Below are positions 7,806 through 17,000 of a DNA stretch of 64,000 nucleotides, one piece after another (within the stretch, counting starts at the first letter, position 1; every line of letters starts with the position of its first letter). The translations under genes and the position numbers were made by a program. The notes under the pieces are model-generated. The model was given only the letters and a program-made list of their open reading frames with translations. It searched no databases and had not been told where the DNA came from. The stretch comes from Massilia phosphatilytica. GTDB taxonomy: Bacteria > Pseudomonadota > Gammaproteobacteria > Burkholderiales > Burkholderiaceae_D. The stretch is from assembly GCF_002968015.1 (NCBI RefSeq), contig NZ_PUIP01000014.1, positions 124,001 through 188,000 of the forward strand, written 5' to 3'.

Positions 7806-9122
7806 TCAGGCCGACAGCACGCCGTCCGGCAGGCTGATCACGAAGCGGGCGCCGCCCAGGGTCGATTGCTCGACCGTAAGAACGCCGCCATGCAGCGCGA
7901 TCGCCTTGTGCGCGATCGACAGGCCGAGGCCGAAGCCGCCGGTGGCGCGGTCGCGGCTGCGGTCGAGGCGGTAGAACGGCTCGAAGATGCGGTCCCGTTC
8001 CTCTTCGGGGATGCCGGGGCCGTCGTCCTCGACGGCGATCTCGATACGGCAATCGTCGCGCCGCACGCGCAGCGCGACCTCGTGCGCCGCATACTTCTGC
8101 GCATTCCTCAGCAGGTTGCCGATGGCGCGGGCGAGCAGGCGCCGGTCGCCGTCGACGCTGCCCAGGCGTTCGCCCAGGTCCACGTGCAGGCGCTGCGGCC
8201 GCGGATGCAGGCCGTCCGTACATTCGCGCAGCAGCGGTTCCAGCTCGAACAGGGCACGCTGCGGACCCTGGGCGTTGTCCAGCTTGCTCATCGACAGCAA
8301 TTCGTTGACGAGGTCGTTCAACTCGGTCAGGTCGCCTTCCATCGCCGCGATGCGCTTGGACAGGGCCGGGTCGCCCGCGCGCTCGGCCAGCAGTTCGAGC
8401 GCGAATTCCAGCCGCGCGATCGGGGTGCGCAACTCGTGCGACACGGAGTGCAGCAGGTTCTTCTGCGCCTCCAATAAACCCTGGATGCGTTCGGCCATCG
8501 CATTGATGCGTTCGGCCAGCGGATAGACCGCGTCCGCCCGCTTCAGGCGCGCCCGCGCGGACAGTTGCCCGGCGCCGAAGTCGTCCGCCACGCGCGACAG
8601 CGTCTGCAACGCCTGCCAGTGCGAGCGCGACCACAGCGCGATCGGCACGAGCAGCGCCAGCGCCACGACGACGTAGCGGACGATTTCCATCGCGAGCGCC
8701 TGGCCGAGGTCGATCGGCAGGTTGTAGGCGCGGATCGCTTCCTCGTTGCTGCCGATGTAGCGGTCGCCGTGCAGGTCGACACGCCGGAAGAACGCCTTGT
8801 GCTGCGGATCCAGCACCACTGCGCCTTGCTCCAGCGCCGCATGCTGGCGGGCGGGCAGGGCGGCGCGCGCCTGGTCCAGCGGGATCAGGTCGAAATGCGC
8901 TTCGGACACTTCACGCACCTTGTTCAGGCGGCCCAGCCATTCGTCGGCCGGCGCGCGGTCGACATATTGTTCGAGCAGGAAGATCTGGGCCGACGCCTGG
9001 CGCCGCGCGATGTCGTCGAGCGGATCGCCGAACAGGCGGGCGAAGACGAAATAGATGACGAACGTCGCTGCCGTGATCGACAGCATCACAAGCACGAAGA
9101 AGCGGAAAAACAGGCGATTCAC
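7806..9122 (-). CDS. rstB: Sensor histidine kinase, RstB-like
   Basis: 438 residues from a GTG at 9120-9122. Order: N-terminal transmembrane helix (about 8-28), periplasmic domain, second helix (about 148-166), HAMP-like linker, HisKA with phospho-acceptor His229 in LHSVSHELRTP, and HATPase_c with N, G1 (EDDGPGI) and G2 (GGFGLGLSI) boxes. The length, the short sensor region and the FEPFYRLDRSRDRATGGFGLGLSIAH-like stretch resemble Escherichia coli RstB. The matching RstA-like regulator is on the same strand at 13187-13873, not adjacent as is usual; about 4 kb of opposite-strand genes intervene. The signal sensed is unknown. Confidence 0.85.
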   Translation of the reverse strand: MNRLFFRFFVLVMLSITAATFVIYFVFARLFGDPLDDIARRQASAQIFLLEQYVDRAPADEWLGRLNKVREVSEAHFDLIPLDQARAALPARQHAALEQGAVVLDPQHKAFFRRVDLHGDRYIGSNEEAIRAYNLPIDLGQALAMEIVRYVVVALALLVPIALWSRSHWQALQTLSRVADDFGAGQLSARARLKRADAVYPLAERINAMAERIQGLLEAQKNLLHSVSHELRTPIARLEFALELLAERAGDPALSKRIAAMEGDLTELNDLVNELLSMSKLDNAQGPQRALFELEPLLRECTDGLHPRPQRLHVDLGERLGSVDGDRRLLARAIGNLLRNAQKYAAHEVALRVRRDDCRIEIAVEDDGPGIPEEERDRIFEPFYRLDRSRDRATGGFGLGLSIAHKAIALHGGVLTVEQSTLGGARFVISLPDGVLSA

Positions 9123-9290
9123 GCCGCCGTCCTCCGGTCGTGGTCACTGTCTGGGTCTGGATTGGTCTTACACATTTCGAAATTGTATAGGAGCAATGAT
9201 ATAAAAAACCATACCTTACAAATTGAGGACAAATGCCCGACAGTCCGCGGATGAACTTATTGCCCCTTGTCCGTACGATGTCTACACGTC

Positions 9291-9466
9291 AGGACACGTC
9301 GAAAACCGTCGCGAGCGGCAGCAGTGCTGTTCGAGAAGCGCAGCTGTACGTGAGTACAGCGAGCATCGCAGGACGGCAATGCAACGCGCAGCAGGTTTGC
9401 GACCTGTCCTCATTGGGTTTTCCGTTTGGGTCCGCTTGACGCGCGAGAGAAGGCGGACCCTTTTTT
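9291..9466 (+). ncRNA. Candidate structured small RNA
   Basis: AGGACACGTCGAAAACC (9291-9307) pairs with GGTTTGCGACCTGTCCT (9394-9410), 15 of 17 positions complementary. It closes an 86-nt interior that has a perfect hairpin GCTGTAC-GTGA-GTACAGC (9343-9360) and a CAGCA/TGCTG pair near 9320. An intrinsic terminator follows at 9428-9466. This combination, in a 397-nt gap (9123-9519), is what a free-standing sRNA gene looks like. It may belong to the Rfam family of betaproteobacterial toxic small RNAs, but I cannot verify that. The strand is set by the terminator; the exact 5' end is not known. The gap also holds the kinase promoter. Confidence 0.5.
9428..9466 (+). terminator. Intrinsic terminator
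   Basis: GGGTCCGC (9428-9435) and GCGGACCC (9453-9460) form an 8-bp GC-rich stem with a 17-nt loop, followed directly by TTTTTT (9461-9466). No gene on the plus strand ends here, which supports a short RNA transcript upstream. Confidence 0.8.
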
Positions 9467-9519
9467 ATTCGGGATGCGTGCCGGGTACACGGCGCCATCG
9501 TTTCCAGGAGAGGGAGAGT

Positions 9520-10743
9520 ATGAGCATGTTTGGACGCGTGATGCCGCCGCTGGGCGCCATGATCGTCGGCGCGACATTGGCCGCCTGCGGTGGAGGAAGC
9601 ACGATGCATGACCAGCAAGCCAGCCCCGGCATTGCGGTCGGCGAGCCGCACCCGGCCGCCCTGGCCACCGCCCCGTTCGTCGAGATGGCGCGCACTGCCG
9701 CCTGCGCCGAGACGAAGAACCGCCTGTTTGTCATCGACGGCAAGCAAGTGTTTTGGGACCATGCCGGCCGCTGCGCCGACGCGTCCTATGAGCAAGTCCT
9801 GTTCGGTAACAAGCCGGAAACCCGTTTGTGCTCGTATGGCGACACGATCGCCGGACCGAAGACGTATTGCCAGGACGAGAGCGCCCGCGCGCTGTTCGAC
9901 ACGATCGTCAAGCATGCCGACCAGCCCGACCTGGGCCTGGGCAGCGGCCACAAGGTCGAGCAACTGGACTTCCTGCCGGCGGCCGGCACGGGCGTCACGT
10001 TCGAAACCGTCGCGAAGGACACGTTCTCGGGCGTGACGGCGCCCCAGACCGTCGTCGTCAAGGACCAGGCAGCTTGGGACAAGCTGTGGGCCCAGCACAC
10101 CGCCGGCCGCACGCCGGTGCCGACACAGCCGAAGGTCGATTTCACGCGCAAGATGCTCATCGGCGTGTTCGCGGGCGAATACGCCAGCGGTTGCCGCAGC
10201 ATGGTCGTCGGCCGCGTGGCGGCGGGCGCCAGCAAGCTGGAAGTCGAGATCGACGAGCGCGACGTCACGACGGTCGCCATCTGCCTGCCCGTCGTGGTCC
10301 AGCCGATGCAGGTCGTGGCCGTGGATCGCGTCGATGCCGACGTCGCATTCAACAAAGTGGCCGCCTCGGACATCATGTTCCAGACCGCGGACGCGACGAG
10401 CCTGTCGGGCGTCCACGAGGAACGCACCGTCGTCATCAAGGACGAGGCCGCATGGACCCGGTTGTGGAATGAACATGCACCGGGCCGGGACAAGCCTGCC
10501 GTCGATTTCGCGTCGCAGATGGTCGTCGGCGTATTCATGGGTAGCGGTGCCAGCAGCTGCTACGGGACGGCCATCGACGGCATCCTGCGCACGGACGGCA
10601 GGATCCTCGTGCGCGAGGTGCGTTCCGTGCCGGGACCGGACATCATGTGCGCCATGCACGTGACGACGCCGGCCCACCTCGCCGTGATTCCGCGCAGTGA
10701 CCTGCCGGCGGTATTTTCGACTGAAGTGGCAACGAGGCATTAA
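9520..10743 (+). CDS. Lipoprotein with two PrcB-type (PrcB_C) repeats
   Basis: 407 residues from ATG 9520, preceded by an AGGAGAGGGA ribosome site; the frame is open further upstream but has no such site. Lipobox L-A-A-C with lipidated Cys23. The second and third thirds carry two similar units: VVVKDQAAWDKLWAQH...VDFTRKMLIGVFAGEYASGC and VVIKDEAAWTRLWNEH...VDFASQMVVGVFMGSGASSC. The W-x-LW-xxH...VDF...GVF-x-G...C pattern is that of the PrcB_C domain (named for a Treponema protease-complex subunit). The region before them (about 35-150) is not recognised and has several Cys. Expected at the outer membrane or periplasm; biochemical role unknown. Confidence 0.8.
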   Translation: MSMFGRVMPPLGAMIVGATLAACGGGSTMHDQQASPGIAVGEPHPAALATAPFVEMARTAACAETKNRLFVIDGKQVFWDHAGRCADASYEQVLFGNKPETRLCSYGDTIAGPKTYCQDESARALFDTIVKHADQPDLGLGSGHKVEQLDFLPAAGTGVTFETVAKDTFSGVTAPQTVVVKDQAAWDKLWAQHTAGRTPVPTQPKVDFTRKMLIGVFAGEYASGCRSMVVGRVAAGASKLEVEIDERDVTTVAICLPVVVQPMQVVAVDRVDADVAFNKVAASDIMFQTADATSLSGVHEERTVVIKDEAAWTRLWNEHAPGRDKPAVDFASQMVVGVFMGSGASSCYGTAIDGILRTDGRILVREVRSVPGPDIMCAMHVTTPAHLAVIPRSDLPAVFSTEVATRH

Positions 10744-10766
10744 AGCAGGAAAGGATATGGGAGGAA

Positions 10767-10796
10767 GGAAGACAAGGACGTAGAATGTTGTCTTCC
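10767..10796 (+). terminator. Hairpin after the lipoprotein gene
   Basis: GGAAGACAA (10767-10775) and TTGTCTTCC (10788-10796) are perfect 9-bp arms around a 12-nt loop, between the lipoprotein stop and the next start at 10817. The U-run is poor (CGAATCTTTC), so it may be an attenuator or mRNA stabiliser rather than a terminator. Confidence 0.4.
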
Positions 10797-10816
10797 CGAA
10801 TCTTTCAACCCTGAAC

Positions 10817-11677
10817 ATGAACAAGCTTCTCTTCCTCGCGCTGAGCGCCGCCTGTGGCACGACGTGGGCCCAGACGCCGGCGACCAACCCCATGCCCGAC
10901 GGCAGCCGCGACATGTACGTCGGCCTGGGCGTGCAGTCGGCGCCGCGCTGGGACGGGACGGGAAGCCGCAAGGTATCAGCGTTGCCGGTGCTCCAGGTTC
11001 AATGGAGCAACGGCCTTTTTATTTCCGGCATGAGCGCCGGGATGCATCTGGCGGACAATCCGACGTTCGAATACGGCCCGCTGCTGGCCGTGCAGCCCGG
11101 CCGTGACGATGCCGGCGCCGGCCAGGTGTTCGATGGCGTCGGCACCGTGGGCACGAGCCTGATCGGCCCGGTCCCGGATCCGATCGACAAGCGCAACCTG
11201 CGCGGTACGCGCCTGGACGGCATGGATGACATCGGCGCCCGCCTCACGGGCGGCGTCTTCGCGAACTATTACCTGACGCCGCAATGGCGCCTGACGAGCA
11301 GCGTGCTGTACGGCGCCGGCAACGACCACGACGGCGCGCGCCTGGACCTGGGTGTGCAGCGCCTCGCGTTCAAGCTCGGCAATCAGCACCACGTGTCCGT
11401 GTCGGCCGGCATCACCGTCGTCAACCGCAACTACAACCGGACCTATTTCGGCGTCTCCCTGGAAGAAGCGTCGCGCAGCCGCTTCTCGTATTACCAGCCG
11501 GGCGGCGGCCTGCAGGAAGCGCATGTAGGCGTGCGCTGGAACTGGGCCCTGTCGCCGTCGTGGATGCTGACGTCGAACCTGCAGGCCAAGGGCCTGCTGG
11601 GCAATGCCGCCAAGAGCCCGCTCGTCGAGCGGTCCACCAACCTGACGGTTTCGACCGCCTTCGCCTACCGGTTCTGA
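10817..11677 (+). CDS. MipA/OmpV-family outer-membrane protein
   Basis: 286 residues, signal peptide to about residue 18 (TWA-QT). The mature protein has alternating amphipathic strands and ends in VSTAFAYRF, an aromatic C-terminal residue typical of outer-membrane barrels. Segments such as MYVGLGVQSAPRWDG, an NYYLTPQWRLTSSVLYG strand and a C-terminal GLLGNAAKSPLVE match the MipA/OmpV (MltA-interacting protein) pattern. In the family one member scaffolds murein synthases and lytic transglycosylases, and others are adhesins or porin-like. The gene runs into the next with a 2-nt gap, so it forms an operon with the periplasmic protein that follows. Confidence 0.8.
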   Translation: MNKLLFLALSAACGTTWAQTPATNPMPDGSRDMYVGLGVQSAPRWDGTGSRKVSALPVLQVQWSNGLFISGMSAGMHLADNPTFEYGPLLAVQPGRDDAGAGQVFDGVGTVGTSLIGPVPDPIDKRNLRGTRLDGMDDIGARLTGGVFANYYLTPQWRLTSSVLYGAGNDHDGARLDLGVQRLAFKLGNQHHVSVSAGITVVNRNYNRTYFGVSLEEASRSRFSYYQPGGGLQEAHVGVRWNWALSPSWMLTSNLQAKGLLGNAAKSPLVERSTNLTVSTAFAYRF

Positions 11678-11679
11678 CG

Positions 11680-12384
11680 ATGCGCGCATCCCGCCACCTC
11701 ATCGCTGCCTTTGCCACGCTGCTCGCGGTCGCTTCGACCGGCGCGCAAGCACAGGCACAGGCCGGCGAATGGGTGAGCTACCGGGATGCGTATCGGGCGA
11801 TGGTGCAGTTCGAGAAATACGGCGGGCCGAAGAATCTCCTGCAGAGCCAGCTGCAGGTGCAGTCGCGCGACCACGCCGGACTGGGTGAGGGCGCCCAACT
11901 CACGCTGACGGGCAAGACGACGCAGTTGAACCTGCCGCTGGACGCCCTCGGCCGCACCGTGTTCCCGCTGCAAAAATCGGCGTACGACGAAAACGCGGCG
12001 CTTATCCTGAACCGCAAGGGCATGCCGTTCGTGCTGCGCCCGCAGGTGACGATCGCGCCGCGCGCCGACGGCCAGTACGACGCCGCCGACCTGCGCACCG
12101 CGTGTGCCCAGGCGCTGGGCTTCGTGCGCTACGTGGATGCGTCGCAGCGCGGGCGCCAGTGCGCCGGCGTGCGCTTCGTGTTCCCGAAGAAGGAAAATGC
12201 CGGCGCCCGCCTGCGCCAAGCGGAGGGCGGCGAGCAGGCACTGCCCGTCACGGCCGGCGCCGCCTTCACGGGCGATCCCGACGAAGGCTTTCCCATCGTG
12301 ACCTGGCGCTTCAGCACGGCGCCCGGACGGGCCCAGGTCGTCACCTACAACGCGCCGCTGGCGATCGTCCCGATCTTCGAATAA
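11680..12384 (+). CDS. Uncharacterised periplasmic protein
   Basis: 234 residues from ATG 11680, two bases after the MipA-like gene's stop. Signal peptide to about residue 26 (AQAQA-QA). The mature part (WVSYRDAYRAMVQFEKYGGPKN...) has two cysteines (about 146 and 167) that could form a disulfide, and no enzymatic motif I recognise. Tight spacing to a barrel protein suggests a periplasmic partner or accessory factor. The frame continues open upstream inside the barrel gene; that extension lacks a signal sequence and is disregarded. Confidence 0.7.
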   Translation: MRASRHLIAAFATLLAVASTGAQAQAQAGEWVSYRDAYRAMVQFEKYGGPKNLLQSQLQVQSRDHAGLGEGAQLTLTGKTTQLNLPLDALGRTVFPLQKSAYDENAALILNRKGMPFVLRPQVTIAPRADGQYDAADLRTACAQALGFVRYVDASQRGRQCAGVRFVFPKKENAGARLRQAEGGEQALPVTAGAAFTGDPDEGFPIVTWRFSTAPGRAQVVTYNAPLAIVPIFE

Positions 12385-12388
12385 GCCC

Positions 12389-13141
12389 ATGCAAGCAAAC
12401 AGGACAGTACTCATCACGGGCGCGAGCCGCGGCATCGGCGCCGCCTGCGCGCTGCTGGCCGCACGGCGCGGCTACACGGTCTGCGTGAATTACCGGGAGA
12501 ACGAAGCCGCGGCAAACGCGGTCGTGCAGGCCATCGAAGCGGCCGGCGGCGAGGCGTTCGCGGTCGCGGCCGACGTGGCCGACGAAGGCGACGTGGCGCG
12601 CCTGTTCGCAGCCATCGATGACCGCTGTGGCCGGCTCGACGCCCTCGTCAACAATGCCGGCATCCTCGCGCGCCAGACGCGGGTGGAACACATGGATGCC
12701 GCCCGCATCAACCGCATCCTCGCGACCAATGTCACGGGCAGCTTCCTGTGCGCGCGCGAAGCCGTGCGGCGCATGTAAACCCGGCATGGCGGCAACGGCG
12801 GGGCGATCGTGAATGTGTCGTCGCGCGCGGCCGTGCTCGGGTCGCCCAATGAATACGTCGATTACGCCGCGTCGAAGGCGGCCGTGGATGCGCTGACGAT
12901 CGGGCTGTCGAAGGAAGTGGCGCAGGAGGGAATCCGCGTGAATGGTGTGCGGCCGGGCCTGATCGATACGGACATGCATGCCAGCGGCGGCGAACCGGGT
13001 CGCATCCAGCGCCTGCAATCGTCGGTGCCGATGGCGCGCGGCGGCACGGCGGACGAAGTGGCGGCCGCCGTGCTGTGGCTGCTGTCGGACGAGGCGTCCT
13101 ATGCGACCGGCACGTTCATCGACGTGTCCGGCGGGCGCTGA
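12389..13141 (+). pseudogene. SDR-family oxidoreductase (FabG-like) interrupted by an in-frame stop
   Basis: One continuous frame encodes a classical short-chain dehydrogenase except for TAA at 12776-12778 (codon 130). Before it: TGASRGIGAA (NAD(P)-binding glycine motif), NNAG at about residues 88-91. After it: IVNVSSRAAV (catalytic Ser), YAASKAAVDAL (catalytic Tyr/Lys), and the C-terminal GTFIDVSGGR typical of FabG relatives. The whole would be 250 residues, the family norm. The stop separates cofactor and catalytic halves, so no active enzyme is expected unless there is readthrough or an assembly error. The downstream half has possible GTG/ATG restarts near 12810 but would lack the Rossmann core. 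Confidence 0.85.
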
Positions 13142-13143
13142 CC

Positions 13144-13188
13144 AGGAAACCTCGCAAAACCGTCGCAGCAGGTTTGGCGACGTTTCCT
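13144..13188. repeat. Palindrome between convergent genes, TCGCAAACC family; bidirectional terminator candidate
   Basis: AGGAAACCTCGCAAAACC (13144-13161) faces GGTTTGGCGACGTTTCCT (13171-13188), 16 of 18 pairs, loop GTCGCAGCA. It fills the space between the SDR stop and the RstA stop. The loop equals the two ends of the 86-nt interior of the element at 9291-9410 joined together (GTCGC...AGCA), so it looks like the short form of the same element. Confidence 0.75.
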
Positions 13189-13873
13189 AATTCCAGGCGG
13201 AAGGGGAGAAGAGGTAACCTTCGCCCCAGACGGTCTTGATCTTCTCGGACAGGTTGTCGTCGAACTTGCGGCGCAGCTTGGAGATGCAGTTGTCGATGCT
13301 GCGGTCGAGACCGTCGAATTCGATGCCGCGCATCTTCTTGAGCAGCTCGTCGCGCGACAGCACCCGTCCGGCGGCTTCGGCCAGCACGAGCAGCAGCTTG
13401 TATTCCGTATTGCTCAGCACGCACGGCTGGCCGCGCCACGTGACGCTGCGGTCGCTCGTCATGATGCGCAGCGCGCCGAACTCGAGCACGCGGGTATCCG
13501 TCGCCGTCTTCGTCTGCGTGCGGCGCAGCAGGGCGCGCAGGCGCGCCAGCAGCACACGCGGCTGCACGGGCTTGTTGACGAAGTCGTCCGCGCCCTGTTC
13601 CAGGCCCGACACTTCATCGTAGGTATCCTCGCGCGCCGTGAGGATCAGGATCGGCACGTCGGACACATCGCGGATCTGGCGGCACACGACCATGCCGTCC
13701 ATGCCCGGCAGCATGAGGTCGAGCACGACGAGGTCCGGCGCGGCCGTCTTGAAGTGTTCCAGCGCGGCGTCGCCCCGGGTGACGAGGTCGACCGAGAATT
13801 CATAGCCGGACAGGTATTCCGTCACCAGCTCCGCGAGGCGCGGATCGTCTTCCACCAACAGTACGCGATACAT
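13187..13873 (-). CDS. rstA: Response regulator, OmpR family, RstA-like
   Basis: 228 residues with a strong AAGGAGA site before its ATG (13871-13873). Receiver domain: acidic pair E8-D9-D10, phospho-acceptor Asp52 in VVLDLMLPG, Thr in ILTARE, Lys in FVNKPVQP. The C-terminal winged helix contains LSNTEYKLLLVLAEAAGRVLSRDELL and ends in GYLFSPSAWN, very close to the C-terminus of Escherichia coli RstA. It should bind DNA and pair with the RstB-like kinase at 7806-9122, from which it is separated by a plus-strand block. Targets cannot be predicted here. Confidence 0.88.
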   Translation of the reverse strand: MYRVLLVEDDPRLAELVTEYLSGYEFSVDLVTRGDAALEHFKTAAPDLVVLDLMLPGMDGMVVCRQIRDVSDVPILILTAREDTYDEVSGLEQGADDFVNKPVQPRVLLARLRALLRRTQTKTATDTRVLEFGALRIMTSDRSVTWRGQPCVLSNTEYKLLLVLAEAAGRVLSRDELLKKMRGIEFDGLDRSIDNCISKLRRKFDDNLSEKIKTVWGEGYLFSPSAWN

Positions 13874-14087
13874 GATGTTCTCCTTGAGCCCGACATTTTA
13901 TAAGAGCGGGCACCTTTGGAGCATGTTTGGTGGGTAGGAGTGACAAAAACGTACAGTTTCGCGACAAATGCCCGGTGCGGCGGATTGGTAAAAAAGACAA
14001 ATGAGTTGCGTAAAAATAATATTGACTTAATGCAACACATCTCTGATAAACTTGTCAACGTTCAATAATCTTTGACGATGGCAAGGC

Positions 14088-17000
14088 ATGAGCGCACTTA
14101 TCAAAATCCTGGGCAAGCAGTCTTATCAATTCGATCCGGTCGCGGGTACCTTCACCCTGAGTGCCGACGACGTCACGAACGTCGGAACGACGACGTCCGG
14201 CAAGGTTCGGCTGGAGCTCTGGTTCACTGCGAACCCCTGGGACCCGGCCGGCGCCAACAGCGGGTACAAAGTTGCCGTCGACCCGCTCGGCGGCACGACC
14301 GGCACGCTCGATTCGCGCGAATCCAAGGACATGTCCGCCACGGTCCCGGCGCAGAAGCTACCGCCGCCCGGCAATTATTTCGTGACGCTCGTCGCCGCCG
14401 AATACACTGGGAAGGATCCGGCGACGGATGACGGCTATGTCGCCGACAGTTCGTATGCCTATTCGAAGCTTGCGACGGTGCGCAGCGACGGCACCGTCGT
14501 GGTCAGCGACATCACGTTGCCGAGCCTGAGCGTCGCGTCGCAAGATATCGTCGAAGGCGATACCGGCACGCACGACATGACGTTCACGGTCAAGCTGTCC
14601 CACGCCGTGACGTATGTCGTGTCGGTGGACGTGGGCACGCGCGGCGAAACGGCCTGGCCCGGCGTCGACTACCAGCCGCAGCACCAGACGCTGACCTTCG
14701 CCGCGGGCGCGACGACGGCGGCCTTCACCGTTCCCGTGATCGGCAACACCTGGTTCGAACCGAACCGCACGTTCGGGATCGAGCTCTCCAACGTGGTGGG
14801 CGCCACGGTCGCGCTGCCCGGCACCGTCCCCGTCGGCACGGGCGCCGGCTCGGACGAGACCAGTGCCTGGGGCTTCATCCACGACGATGACGCGGCCGTC
14901 GGTTTGATCGGCGGCGCGGTGATCCCGACCGACGAGTGGTTCCCGTACCAGTGGCACCTGTTCACGACCCGTGTGCCGTACGCGTGGGCGCATGCGACCG
15001 GCAAAGGCGTCAAGGTTGCAGTGTTCGACAGCGGCATCGACGCCACCAACCCGGAGCTGGCGCCGAACGACAAGCTGGGCCTGGACCGGGCCGCCCTGAC
15101 ATTGCAGGCGGGCGGGGCGCCGGTCCTGGCGAAGGACAACCATGGCACCGAGGTCGCCGGCGTGATCGCCGCGGCCAGGGACGGGCATGGCATCGTCGGC
15201 GTCGCCTACGATGCGCAGCTGGTGTCGATCTATACGAGCTTTTCGTCGCAATGGCAGACGGAGGCCGTCAACGCCTTCCATTACGCGGTCGGCGTGGATG
15301 TGCTGAACAACTCCTGGGGCTTCAACCATCTGCAGCAGACCGGAACGAACTGGGCCTTCTACGATAATGCGAACGATCCCCTGTTCGCACCCGAGTTCGC
15401 GGCGCTGCGCGACCTGGCCGCGAACGGCCGGCAAGGCCTGGGCACGGTGGTCGTGCAGGCGGCGGGCAACAGCTACGACTACGGCGACGACACCAATCTG
15501 CACAATTTCCAGAACAGCCGCTACATCGTCACCGTGGGCGCCGTCGATTCCGGCGGCGGGTCGTCCCACTTCAGCACGACCGGCGCGTCGATCCTCGTCG
15601 CGGCGCCGGGCGGTGCCGGCTACAGCGACTACGAAAGCATCCTGACCACCGACCGCACCGGTGCGGCCGGGGCGGGCAGTGACAATCATGCGTTCGTGGA
15701 CGGCACGTCCTTCGCGGCGCCCATCGTCAGCGGCGTCGTGGCGCTCATGCTCGAAGTGAATCCGCACCTGGGCTACCGCGACGTGCAGCAGATCCTCGCC
15801 TACACGGCGCGCCAGGCGGGGTCGCCGTCCAACTGGACGACCAACGGCGCGCACGACTGGAATGGCGGCGGCCTGCAATACGACGACGCCATCCAGGCCA
15901 CCGGCTTCGGTGTGGTGGATGCCCTCGCGGCGGTGCGTCTGGCCGCGACCTGGGAGGGCGCGCCGCGCACGTCCGCGACCGTCGTGGACGTGGTGAAATC
16001 ACAAACCGTCAACGCGGCGATCCCCGACAACACCGACAAGGCCGTGTACGGCGACATCGACATCGACAGCGACATCGTCGTCGAGCGCGTCGACGTCGCG
16101 GTCAACATCACGCATCCCTTCATCGGCGACCTGGAAATCGCGCTGACCTCGCCGGACGGCACGACCAGCTACCTGATGTACCGCCCGTCGCAAGGCGCGC
16201 TCAGTGCCGTCGGTTCGAACCAGCACGACATCCACTTCACGTTCGATACCGTGCTCGATTGGGGCGAGAGCGCGAGGGGCCGCTGGTCGCTCGCCGTCCT
16301 CGACCGCGAGACGGGCAACGTCGGCACGTTCGACAACTGGGCCATCGACATCATCGGTCACAAGCCGACGGCGGACCACACGTTCATCTACACCGCACAG
16401 TACGCGCAGATGGTCGCCGCCGATCCTGCGCGCGGCACGCTGAGCGACCCGTCCGGCGGCATCGACACCATCAATGCCAGCGCGCTCGGCAGCGACGACC
16501 GCATCGACCTCTCCGGCGCCACGGCGTCCGTGATCAACGGCGCCAACCTGACGATCGCGGCGGGCACGACGATCCAGAACGCGTACGGCGGCGACGGCGA
16601 CGACGTCCTGATCGCGAACGCCAAGGGGAGCGTCCTGCACGCGATGGCCGGCAGCGACACGCTGACGGGCGGTGCCGGCAACGACAAGCTGGACGGGGGC
16701 GCAGGCAATGACAAGCTCGACGGCGGCACCGGCATCAACACGGCGGTCTACCATGGCGCCGCGGCGAACTACACGATCACGAAGACTGCCACCGGCTTCA
16801 CGATCGCGGACAAGACGAGCCTTGACGGCACCGACCAGGTGACGAACGTGCAGCGCCTGCAGTTCGCCGACAAAGCGGTGGCGTTCGACGTCGGTGGCGA
16901 TGGCGGCCAGGCCTTCCGCATCTACCAGGCCGCGTTCAATCGCGCCCCGGACAAGGGCGGCCTGGGCTATTGGATGTCCGCGCTGGACCACGGCATGTCG

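Noticed and set aside
9223..9519. Longer start for the PrcB-type lipoprotein
   Set aside because: The in-frame extension covers the structured RNA and terminator and would bury the lipobox; ATG 9520 has a good ribosome site.
12809..13141. Separate small gene formed by the second half of the broken SDR
   Set aside because: It lacks the cofactor-binding half and a clear ribosome site; better read as the remainder of one interrupted gene.
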